DNA of 13,476 bases from Fimenecus sp045545735 (GTDB lineage: Bacteria > Bacillota > Clostridia > Oscillospirales > Acutalibacteraceae): assembly GCA_045545735.1 (NCBI GenBank), contig JAZQBM010000002.1, positions 1 through 13,476 on the forward strand, in the 5' to 3' direction. Positions 4,926 through 12,700 of this stretch are shown one piece after another (within the stretch, counting starts at the first letter, position 1; every line of letters begins with the position of its first letter). The position numbers and the translations under genes are program-made. The notes beneath the pieces were generated by a model. The model saw only the letters and a program-made list of their open reading frames with translations. It was not told the origin of the DNA and did not search any database.

Positions 4926-5852
4926 ATTAAATTTATTGGTATCGACATTGGCGGAACCAAATGCGCAGTGGTTTCGGGCAATGATGCGGGTGAAGTTATA
5001 CAAAAGGAAAAAGTCCCAACAAAGGATTGCAAAAACACTATTGATAAGATAATCAAAATTGCAAAAACAATGGGCAAATGTGATGCTATAGGTATAAGTT
5101 GCGGAGGCCCGTTGGACTCTAAAAACGGAATAATAAAATCACCGCCTAATCTTCCCGGATGGGATAATATTAAAATAGTAGATGTGCTAAAAAACGAATT
5201 CAATGTTCCTGTCTTTTTAAGAAATGATGCAGATGCATGCAGTCTTGCAGAATGGAAATTCGGAGCAGGAAGAGGGACACAGAATATGATATTTCTTACT
5301 TTTGGCACGGGTCTTGGTGCGGGACTCATCTTGAATGGCAAACTGTACACCGGTGCTTGTGATATGGCAGGCGAAGTAGGTCATATAAGGCTTTCTGATT
5401 ATGGACCGGTCGGTTACGGAAAAGCAGGTTCATTTGAAGGATTCTGTTCCGGCGGCGGTATAGCTCAAATAGGAAAAACCCTTGCAAAAGAAAACCAACA
5501 AATGGGCCATCCTGTAAGTTTTTCGGGTGATGAAATAACAGCCAAATCTATCGCTGATATCGCTATATTAGGCGATGAAAGTGCATTGGAAGTATACAAG
5601 CAGTGTGCACATATGTTAGGTCGAGGTCTTTCAATGCTGATTGATATACTCAACCCCGAAAAGATAATTCTCGGAAGCATATTTCAACGCAGCGAAGAAT
5701 TATTACGAGCAGAAATGGAAAAGGTTATTGCAAAAGAAACTCTTCCTCAATCGCGCAATGTTTGCAAAATAGTTCCTGCAGAGCTTGGTGAATCACTTGG
5801 AGATGTTGCTGCTTTGTGTGTAGCGGTTTGCGGAATAAAAGGAGAAATATGA
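4926..5852 (+). CDS. ROK-family sugar kinase, apparent ATT start codon
   Basis: This is a cytoplasmic ATP-dependent sugar kinase of the ROK family. From the start used here it has 308 residues: phosphate-binding DIGGTK (7-12), catalytic Asp101 in RNDADA (99-104), GTGLGAGLILNGKLYTGA (127-144) and the ROK EVGH motif (150-153). The zinc motif CxCGxxGCxE that usually follows is changed: its cysteines are Val162, Tyr164 and Ser169, while Gly165, Gly168 and Glu171 remain. A perfect AGGAGG (4912-4917) lies 8 nt before ATT, whose next codons give the family-typical KFIGIDIGGTK. The ATG at 4896 lacks a ribosome binding site, and the GTG at 4917 overlaps it. It heads an operon with an SIS isomerase and an alpha-mannosidase, so mannose or a related hexose is the likely substrate (inferred). 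Confidence 0.9.
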   Translation: MKFIGIDIGGTKCAVVSGNDAGEVIQKEKVPTKDCKNTIDKIIKIAKTMGKCDAIGISCGGPLDSKNGIIKSPPNLPGWDNIKIVDVLKNEFNVPVFLRNDADACSLAEWKFGAGRGTQNMIFLTFGTGLGAGLILNGKLYTGACDMAGEVGHIRLSDYGPVGYGKAGSFEGFCSGGGIAQIGKTLAKENQQMGHPVSFSGDEITAKSIADIAILGDESALEVYKQCAHMLGRGLSMLIDILNPEKIILGSIFQRSEELLRAEMEKVIAKETLPQSRNVCKIVPAELGESLGDVAALCVAVCGIKGEI

Positions 5853-6446
5853 ATGGAAAAGCTAATGGTACGCTATCCTGCTCTTAAGTCCTGCGAGAGT
5901 AAAATTAAAAATACTCTTGAACTTATGATAAAAACATATGAACAAGACGGAAAGATACTTATATGCGGCAACGGGGGCAGTGCGGCAGATTGTGAACATA
6001 TTGTAGGCGAACTCATGAAAGGTTTTCATTTGAAGCGACCTGTTTCCGATGAACGCATACCGGAAGAACTCCGCAAAGGTTTGCAAGGAGCTTTACCGGC
6101 AATATCTTTACCAAGCCAGATATCCGTGCTCTCCGCTTATGTTAATGATGCAGATCCTGAGATGATGTATGCACAGCTTGTATATGGATACGCATGCAAA
6201 AATGATCTTGTTATAGGTATTTCAACTTCAGGGAATTCTGCAAATATAATCAATGCCCTGACCGTTGCAAAATCACTTGGCGTAAAGACCGTTGCTTTGA
6301 CAGGTGAAAAGCCAAGCAAATTGATGGAGCTGTGCGATGTTACAATAAATGTTCCGAGCTGCGAAACTTATGAAGTGCAGGAATATCACTTGCCTGTTTA
6401 TCACTATCTGTGTGCATCTCTTGAAAAACATTTTTTCTCAAAATAA
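5853..6446 (+). CDS. SIS-domain phosphosugar isomerase, GmhA-like
   Basis: This 197-residue cytoplasmic protein has a single SIS (sugar isomerase) domain. The phosphosugar-binding motifs are ICGNGGSAAD (37-46) and STSGNS (124-129). The GmhA (sedoheptulose-7-phosphate isomerase) catalytic pair appears conserved: Glu53 in HIVGEL and His179 in VQEYHL. Its ATG follows the kinase stop (TGA then ATG) with no gap, and a GGAG site lies 8 nt upstream within the kinase gene, so the two are tightly coupled. Next to a sugar kinase and mannosidases, an aldose-ketose isomerisation such as mannose-6-phosphate to fructose-6-phosphate is plausible, but a heptose or other phosphosugar is equally open. No heptose biosynthesis genes are present. 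The fold call is secure; the substrate is not. Confidence 0.88.
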   Translation: MEKLMVRYPALKSCESKIKNTLELMIKTYEQDGKILICGNGGSAADCEHIVGELMKGFHLKRPVSDERIPEELRKGLQGALPAISLPSQISVLSAYVNDADPEMMYAQLVYGYACKNDLVIGISTSGNSANIINALTVAKSLGVKTVALTGEKPSKLMELCDVTINVPSCETYEVQEYHLPVYHYLCASLEKHFFSK

Positions 6447-6475
6447 AAATGAATTCATAAAAAGGAGATTGAAAG

Positions 6476-8896
6476 ATGAAGAAAAAGTTCCACCTCATTG
6501 CAAACGCTCACCTTGACCCCGTCTGGCAATGGCGTGTCCCTGAAGGACTGTCGCTTGTTAAATCCACTTTTCGCTCCGCACTTGACAGAATGAACGAATT
6601 TCCCGATTACACATTCACAAGTGCATGTGCAAGCTACTATAAATGGATAAAACTCAACGAGCCTGAAATGTTCGAAGAAATAAAGCAAAGAGTAAAAGAA
6701 GGCAGATGGGCAATTGTTGGCGGTATGTGGGTGCAACCCGATTGCAACATTCCGTCGGGTGAGGCATTCTGCCGTCACATGCTCTATTCACAAAAGTTTT
6801 TCAAAGAGAATTTCGGATTCATCGTAAAAACGGGATACAATGTTGACTCATTCGGACATAACGGTATGTTGCCTCAGCTGCTGAAAAAATCAGGAATAGA
6901 CAATTACATTTATCAGCGACCTGACAACCGTACAGAAAAACCTAATCTTCCGTTTGATGATCTGCATTATTGGCAAAGCCCTGACGGAAGTGTTATCAAT
7001 GCTTTCCGTGTTCCTGACGGATACGGCGGAGATGTTCACGAGCAGCGCCTTGTTGACCACTATTACAACAAAAATCAGCCGATGATGGTGCTTTTCGGTG
7101 TCGGTAATCACGGTGGCGGACCTTCAAAGGAGCACCTTAAAAACGCTGAAAAGCTTATCTGTAACGGTGATTTCAAATATTCCACCCCCGATACTTATTT
7201 TGAAGAAGCACAGGGCACTGAAATGCCGCTTGTAAACGAGGATTTGCAGCACCACGCAAGCGGTTGCTACAGCGCAAACAGCAGAATTAAAAACATCAAC
7301 CGCAGAGCAGAAACAGAGCTTGTAACGGCTGAAAAACTGGATGTTCTTGCTAATATAATGACGGGTTCTGCTTTGCATAACAAGCAGATTGAAGCCGCAT
7401 GGGAACGGGTTATGTTCAATCAGTTCCACGATATCCTTGCTGGCTGTTCAGTAAAAGAAGCATATTTTGATGCAGAAAATTCTTACGGTTACGCTCGTGA
7501 AACAGCTCTTGATGTAAACACCTTTGCTGCACAGCGTATAACTTGGAGAATCAAGACTACCGATTTTCTTGACGCTGACGATTCTGAAATGAGAGGCAGA
7601 ATGTGGTATAAAGAGGGCGAAGGCTCACCAATGGTTGTGTTTAACCCTCATTCTTTTGCTGTTAAATCTATTGCGCAGTTCGGTTCGCAGTACATTTCAA
7701 AGGTTCTTGATTCAAAGGGTAATGAAGTCCCGTTCCAGCTTGTGCGTGCTTCATATACCGACGGTGAGCATCTTTACAAGTGCATTTTTGAAGCAGATGT
7801 TCCTGCTTACGGTTACGCTGTATATTATCTTTATCACAAAGAAAACAACGATGAAAAATCCTTCGAGTCACATCTTACTGCAACAGAAAACAGCCTTGAA
7901 AACAGTAAGGTCAGATTTGTTTTTGATAAAGAAACAGGTGCAGTTTCTTCTTGTATATTAAAAGAAAGCAACACCGAATTTGCCGAAGGTCTGCTTGGCA
8001 GAGCAGTTGTTTGCGACGATTTTGCCAACGATACATGGGGACACAGAGTTTTTGATTATAATATTGATATAGGTCAGTTTGGCGAAGGTACTCTTGAGAT
8101 TGTTGAAAACGGTCCTGTCAGGGTAACCGTCAAATCCGTTGTAAAATACGGCAATTCCGTACTGACAAGATACTACTCGCTTTATGACGATAGCGATAAG
8201 CTTACAGTCAGAACAGTTCTTGAGCTTGATGAGCAGTATAAATCCGTCAAGCTTTCGTTCAAAGCGGATGTAAACAATTCAACCGTCACATATTCCATGC
8301 CTTATGGCTTTATTGAAAAGGATGCAAACGGTCAGGAAGAGCCTTCACACGCATGGTGCGATATATGCGATGAAACTGGTAAGGGTCTCGGACTTCTGAA
8401 CACAGGCAAATACAGTTTCTGTTCAATCGGTAATGATCTGCGTATGATGATTGCACGAAGCTGTGCATACCTTGACCACTTCGGTCAGCATATGCGTGAC
8501 GGTGAAATGGAATTTCTTGATAAGGGCGAGCAGGAATTTACCTATGAAATCGTTCCTCATATTCAGAAGGTCAATTCCGAACTATTCAAAGCATCGGAAG
8601 TTCTTAACAATCCGCTTCAGACACATCAGGAAACACACCACGGCGGAAATCTACCTCAGATTTATTCTGCACTTGGCGTTGATAAAGAAAATATTGTTGT
8701 CACTTCAATCAAGTCTGCAGAAAACGGCAACGGTATCATCATGCGTATTGTTGAAACAAACGGCACCGCAACCGATGCTACGGTTGATTTCACCGCTCTT
8801 AACACAAAATTCTCAATGAGCTGGAAACCGCAGGAAATCAAAACTGTCAGAATTATGCCTGACGGAAAAGTTACCGAATGTATGATAACCGAATAA
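6476..8896 (+). CDS. Alpha-mannosidase, glycoside hydrolase family 38 (806 aa)
   Basis: This is a zinc-dependent retaining exo-alpha-mannosidase. The catalytic domain starts at the very N-terminus: zinc ligands His12 and Asp14 in NAHLDPVW, nucleophile Asp124 in GYNVDSFGHNGMLPQ, GVGNHGGGP at 208-216, and His318 in FNQFHD (314-319), the fourth zinc ligand. Beta-sandwich domains fill the C-terminal half. No signal peptide is present, so it acts in the cytoplasm on imported oligosaccharides. AAAAGGAG lies 10 nt upstream of the ATG, and the gap to the isomerase gene is only 29 nt, so it is the third gene of the AraC-controlled operon. The organisation resembles the short bacterial type (as in E. 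coli MngB), so substrate forms such as mannosyl-glycerate or N-glycan fragments are possible. The linkage preference cannot be read. Confidence 0.95.
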   Translation: MKKKFHLIANAHLDPVWQWRVPEGLSLVKSTFRSALDRMNEFPDYTFTSACASYYKWIKLNEPEMFEEIKQRVKEGRWAIVGGMWVQPDCNIPSGEAFCRHMLYSQKFFKENFGFIVKTGYNVDSFGHNGMLPQLLKKSGIDNYIYQRPDNRTEKPNLPFDDLHYWQSPDGSVINAFRVPDGYGGDVHEQRLVDHYYNKNQPMMVLFGVGNHGGGPSKEHLKNAEKLICNGDFKYSTPDTYFEEAQGTEMPLVNEDLQHHASGCYSANSRIKNINRRAETELVTAEKLDVLANIMTGSALHNKQIEAAWERVMFNQFHDILAGCSVKEAYFDAENSYGYARETALDVNTFAAQRITWRIKTTDFLDADDSEMRGRMWYKEGEGSPMVVFNPHSFAVKSIAQFGSQYISKVLDSKGNEVPFQLVRASYTDGEHLYKCIFEADVPAYGYAVYYLYHKENNDEKSFESHLTATENSLENSKVRFVFDKETGAVSSCILKESNTEFAEGLLGRAVVCDDFANDTWGHRVFDYNIDIGQFGEGTLEIVENGPVRVTVKSVVKYGNSVLTRYYSLYDDSDKLTVRTVLELDEQYKSVKLSFKADVNNSTVTYSMPYGFIEKDANGQEEPSHAWCDICDETGKGLGLLNTGKYSFCSIGNDLRMMIARSCAYLDHFGQHMRDGEMEFLDKGEQEFTYEIVPHIQKVNSELFKASEVLNNPLQTHQETHHGGNLPQIYSALGVDKENIVVTSIKSAENGNGIIMRIVETNGTATDATVDFTALNTKFSMSWKPQEIKTVRIMPDGKVTECMITE

Positions 8897-8946
8897 AAGC
8901 AAACAAGCCCACTGACAATGAGTCAACGGGCTTGTTTGCTTTTATT
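8892..8946. terminator. Bidirectional terminator with a perfect 19-bp stem
   Basis: AATAAAAGCAAACAAGCCC (8892-8910) and GGGCTTGTTTGCTTTTATT (8928-8946) are perfect complements. The loop can pair further (TGAC/GTCA). The left arm includes the mannosidase stop codon. T-rich tracts exist on both strands, so it serves both the plus-strand operon and the convergent rhamnosidase remnant. Confidence 0.9.
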
Positions 8947-8971
8947 TTGATTTTTATTTGTTACAGCATAA

Positions 8972-9306
8972 TTACAACAGAATCAGCTGAGAACCGTCTT
9001 TTGCAACATAATTCTTTTGAACACCGAGTTCGTCCATCCATGCACGAACCTCCAATGTTTGAAGATTACCGTTTCTGTTGTCCCATACCCATGAAGGCGT
9101 TTGCCATAGGTTGTCCAACCCGGTGCAAAAATAAAATCACCGATTCTTTTTCCGTTGATATATGCTTCATAAGAGCCGAGCGCAGAACAGAAAAGTGTTG
9201 CCTTACCGATTGCTTTTTCGGGCTTTATAGCCTTGATGAAAACGGGAACGACTGTACCGAAATCTGCATTTTCTTTAATGAATTTTACGTTTTTAATCGT
9301 ATTCAT
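8972..9306 (-). pseudogene. Remnant of a GH78 alpha-L-rhamnosidase, chimeric and frameshifted
   Basis: The minus strand starts at an ATG (9306-9304) with an AGGTGA ribosome binding site. About 70 residues match the N-terminal domain of GH78 alpha-L-rhamnosidases, e.g. LFCSALGSYEAYINGKRIGD (38-57) and APGWTTYGKR (61-70). The similarity then ends near 9097. The same frame runs on to a stop at 8983 with unlike sequence. Another frame reads WQTPSWVWDNRNGNLQTLEV and then about 25 residues to a stop at 8974-8972, which looks like a genuine protein C-terminus. This suggests a large internal deletion that fused the two ends out of frame, or a junction with another gene. A full GH78 enzyme has about 800-1000 residues and the catalytic barrel is absent, so it is inactive as an enzyme. 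Confidence 0.7.
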
Positions 9307-9409
9307 TTAATCACCTGTATTTTTAAACTGATGTTGATTTTTATTGATATTGATAATATAATTATTTGTGTTGAGTTTTATTTCACTACGCTTGATTGTT
9401 TATTGCAAT

Positions 9410-9461
9410 AAAAAACAATGGCATAGCAAAAAAAGACAATAATAAAACAAAAAGAAACAAT
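9410..9461 (+). promoter_or_regulatory. Putative AraC operator of the second mannosidase: three half-sites at 21-bp period
   Basis: A-rich half-sites ending in CAAT end at 9419, 9440 and 9461, exactly 21 bp apart. The middle one shares the identical 15-mer GCAAAAAAAGACAAT with 4841-4855. The distance from the proximal CAAT to the -10 box (22 bp) equals that of the kinase promoter. The first half-site also forms a palindrome with ATTGTTT at 9395-9401, so a reverse-oriented half-site may serve the minus-strand rhamnosidase remnant. Confidence 0.65.
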
Positions 9462-9482
9462 GAAATGTTTTGTTCCAAAAGC

Positions 9483-9488
9483 TACAAT
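9483..9488 (+). promoter_or_regulatory. -10 box of the second mannosidase gene
   Basis: TACAAT lies 22 bp after the end of the proximal half-site, the same geometry as TATAAT in the kinase promoter. No good -35 is visible, which fits activation by a regulator bound over the -35 position. Transcription would start near 9495, giving a leader of about 30 nt. Confidence 0.5.
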
Positions 9489-9526
9489 AAAACAAAAAAC
9501 CTATGCAAAAAAAAGGAGTGATACCT

Positions 9527-12500
9527 GTGGTAGAACAAATGATTGACAAAAATTTATGGCTGTACCGTAACAGAGCGATTATGGAAACGTTCCCCATTGA
9601 TGCATGGCAGTACAGAATTTTTGATTATGCGGACAGGGAAACATATATTCCTCTTACAGATTGGGCAGATTATACTGATACCATTACATTCTGCGACCAT
9701 AAAACATGTATGATGAAAACTGTATTCACACCTAAAAAGCCGCAGGAACACCAGTCAGCTTATCTTGAACTGAGATTGCCCTGCAACTGCGAAGCAATTG
9801 TTTCAATTGACGGAAAACGCTTTGCAGGTGTTGACAACGGTGAACAACGCTGCAGGGTTTACCTTGAAGACTCAATGTACGACAGAGAAATTGCCATTGA
9901 GCTTGAAATATATGCCTGTACCTTCTGCAATGATGAAAGAATGGTAAGACCTGTTGAAAATCCTCAGTATGTTATTGCAGATAAAGCAATTGCAGATTTT
10001 TCGTATACTATGGATTTTGTCCGTGACCTTATAAAGTACATCAAGAATGATTACACGAAAGCCAAGGTCAACACTTTGTTTGAAAATACAATCCGTAAAA
10101 GCGACAATTCCCTTGACTACACCCAATTTCTTGAAAATATTATCGCAATTCACAAGGAATTGCTTGACGGATTAAAAGAATTGAAGCTGTCAAACGATGA
10201 CTGTATCGTTGACTGCGTTGCTTCTACTCATATTGACGTTGCGTGGCTGTGGCGTTTCAAGGATACAATCCGCAAATCAGGCCGTTCTGCACTTAATCAG
10301 CTCCGACTTATGGACAGATACGATGAATTTGAGTTTTCGCTTTCACAGCCCTCGGTCTATAACTATATCAAGGAAGTTTATCCTGATGTTTTTGAGCAGA
10401 TCCGTCAGCGTGTGAAGGAAGATAAATGGCGTCTTGTAGGCCCTATGTGGGTTGAATCAGACCTTAATATTTCAGGTGCAGAATCACTTGTAAGAGAGTT
10501 TCTTTACGGACATCAGTTCTTCAAAGAAGAATTCGGCAAAACAAGTGATGTCTGCTGGATTCCCGATTCTTTCGGTTTTCCCGCATCACTTCCGCAGATT
10601 TTCACAAAATGCGGAATGAAAAGCTTCTACACAACCAAGGTGCGTTGGCAGAATGCCAATGAATTTCCCTATAATGCTTTTATCTGGGAAGGTATTGATG
10701 GAAGTAATCTTTACGCAACAGTACCTATCACAAAAGATTGCTACAACAACTCAATTGACTGTGAAAATATCAGCCTTGTTTCAGATAAGCTTCAGCAAAA
10801 AGAAACATGGGACCACGTTCTTCTGTCCTATGGCTACGGTGACGGCGGTGGCGGTGTAACCGATGAAATGCTTAAGAATTACCGTCTGCTTCAGACAGTT
10901 CCCGGTATGCCTGAGGTAAAAATCAGAAAAGCAGAGGACTATTTCACTGAACTTGACAAAAAGCGTGAAAATCTTCCTGTGTGGAAAGGTGAGCTCTCGG
11001 TCGAAACACATCAGGGCACATATACAACTATTGCCGATGTAAAACGCAACAACCGTTACATTGAAATGGCATTTCGCAGACTTGACTTGCTTTCAGTTCT
11101 TGCAAAGCTCAAGGGTAAGGATGCAGGATATGATGAAATTGTAAAGCATTGGAAGGATCTGCTTCTTTGCCAGTTCCACGATGTTCTTCCCGGCAGCTCT
11201 ATAGATACAGTTTATGATGATGCAGAAAAAATCTACAAAGAGCTTTTTGTATTCGCAGAGAAAAAAGAAAAAGAGCTTGTCACTGATACTCTTTGCGATG
11301 ATGCACAGGACAAGGTTACAGTTTATAACCCAAACTCATTTGTCGGCAGTGCATACGTAAAGGTTGACAAAAAGTATGAAAGCTGTGCACTTACGGACGG
11401 AGAAAACACATCAAATGTTATTACAGATGCAGACGGTAACTGTATTTTATATGTAAAAAATCTTGCAGGCTTCAGTGCAAGAACATATCACAAAACTTCA
11501 GTTGTACATACTGAAAAAGCAATTACAGCAAACAAGGAAAACGGAAAAATCAGCATTGAAACGCCCTTCTTTACATTCATTATCCGTGAGGACGGTACTC
11601 TCGGCGATTTCTATGACAAGCGTGCAGATAGGTTTGTCGGTGACAACCTTAACAACCTTGTTACATATAAGGACGGTCCCGAGCATGAGGATGCATGGAA
11701 TATTGATGACGGATACAAAATGCGTCCTGTTGATATGAATTGGCAGAATGAAATTACGCTTGTTGATATAAATGACGAGCGTGTGACGGTAAGGGTTACT
11801 AAAAAGCATAACAACACCGTTCTTACTCAGGATATTATTGCGTATGCAAACATTACAAGGGTTGACGTAGTTTCTCACGTTGATTGGCAGGAAAAATATA
11901 AAATTCTTCAGGCATCTTTCCCTGTAAAGGTGGTTTCTGCTCATGCAAGCTACGAAATTGCTTACGGCATTACAAAACGTAACACCCATCCGAACACACC
12001 TGCCGAAAAATGGAAGCACGAATTTGCTGCTCACCGTTTCACAGATTTGTCAGATGATGTTTACGGTGTTGCAATTATCAACGACTGCAAATACGGTCAC
12101 AATGTTATTGACAACGATATGACTATAACTCTTATGCGCAACGTTGACAATCCTACACGCTTCCGTGATACAGGTGAACACGATTTTGCATATTCAATCT
12201 ATCCTCATATGGGTGGTTTATCGGCAGGTAAGGTTGCTCAGGAAGCATATCTTTTCAATTCTCCTTTTGTTGTGTTTGAAGGCGAAAGTAATGAAAAGCC
12301 TGTTGTTACTCTTTCAAATGAAGGTCTTATCGTTGATTGTATCAAGCCTGCTGAAGACGGCAACGGATATATCGTGCGTGTTTATGAGCCTTACGGTATT
12401 CCCGGAAAAACTGTTATGAATGTTACACACGACGCAAAAATCACTGAGGTTTCACCCCTTGAAGAGTATATCGGAGAATGTTCCGGAGAAATCACATATA

Positions 12501-12544
12501 AGCCATTTGAATTCAGGACATTCCGCATAATCTGCTCAACATAA
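9527..12544 (+). CDS. Alpha-mannosidase, glycoside hydrolase family 38, long type (about 1005 aa)
   Basis: This second zinc-dependent alpha-mannosidase has an N-terminal accessory domain of about 230 residues before the catalytic core, like the cytosolic Ams1/MAN2C1-type enzymes. Numbered from the start used here, zinc ligands His235 and Asp237 lie in STHIDVAWLW, nucleophile Asp347 in CWIPDSFGFP, GYGDGGGG at 436-443, and His551 in CQFHD. Beta domains follow. There is no signal peptide, so it is cytoplasmic. The start is the GTG at 9527, with AGGAG 8 nt upstream; an in-frame ATG at 9503 would place that ribosome binding site inside the gene. It has its own promoter with the shared operator motif, and a terminator at 12587-12635 follows, so it is monocistronic. 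The two mannosidases probably split different linkages (inferred). Confidence 0.95.
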   Translation: MVEQMIDKNLWLYRNRAIMETFPIDAWQYRIFDYADRETYIPLTDWADYTDTITFCDHKTCMMKTVFTPKKPQEHQSAYLELRLPCNCEAIVSIDGKRFAGVDNGEQRCRVYLEDSMYDREIAIELEIYACTFCNDERMVRPVENPQYVIADKAIADFSYTMDFVRDLIKYIKNDYTKAKVNTLFENTIRKSDNSLDYTQFLENIIAIHKELLDGLKELKLSNDDCIVDCVASTHIDVAWLWRFKDTIRKSGRSALNQLRLMDRYDEFEFSLSQPSVYNYIKEVYPDVFEQIRQRVKEDKWRLVGPMWVESDLNISGAESLVREFLYGHQFFKEEFGKTSDVCWIPDSFGFPASLPQIFTKCGMKSFYTTKVRWQNANEFPYNAFIWEGIDGSNLYATVPITKDCYNNSIDCENISLVSDKLQQKETWDHVLLSYGYGDGGGGVTDEMLKNYRLLQTVPGMPEVKIRKAEDYFTELDKKRENLPVWKGELSVETHQGTYTTIADVKRNNRYIEMAFRRLDLLSVLAKLKGKDAGYDEIVKHWKDLLLCQFHDVLPGSSIDTVYDDAEKIYKELFVFAEKKEKELVTDTLCDDAQDKVTVYNPNSFVGSAYVKVDKKYESCALTDGENTSNVITDADGNCILYVKNLAGFSARTYHKTSVVHTEKAITANKENGKISIETPFFTFIIREDGTLGDFYDKRADRFVGDNLNNLVTYKDGPEHEDAWNIDDGYKMRPVDMNWQNEITLVDINDERVTVRVTKKHNNTVLTQDIIAYANITRVDVVSHVDWQEKYKILQASFPVKVVSAHASYEIAYGITKRNTHPNTPAEKWKHEFAAHRFTDLSDDVYGVAIINDCKYGHNVIDNDMTITLMRNVDNPTRFRDTGEHDFAYSIYPHMGGLSAGKVAQEAYLFNSPFVVFEGESNEKPVVTLSNEGLIVDCIKPAEDGNGYIVRVYEPYGIPGKTVMNVTHDAKITEVSPLEEYIGECSGEITYKPFEFRTFRIICST

Positions 12545-12586
12545 TGATTTCAAGAACTGTCTGCACCAATATTTTCTGCAGCACTT

Positions 12587-12635
12587 AATTCCGCCTTCTG
12601 TTTTTACAAATGCAGAAGACGGAATTGTACTTTTT
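12587..12635 (+). terminator. Intrinsic terminator after the second mannosidase
   Basis: AATTCCGCCTTCTG (12587-12600) pairs with CAGAAGACGGAATT (12613-12626) with a single mismatch, followed by GTAC and five T (12631-12635). It lies 42 nt after the stop codon. Confidence 0.85.
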
Positions 12636-12700
12636 ATTTGGTTTTTCTTTAGTTATAAAATTTGGAGTCCGATTCAAACTTTAACCATATCGAAATATTT

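Noticed and set aside
9503..9526. ATG at 9503 as the start of the second mannosidase
   Set aside because: The AGGAG ribosome binding site would lie inside the gene; it is correctly placed for the GTG at 9527.
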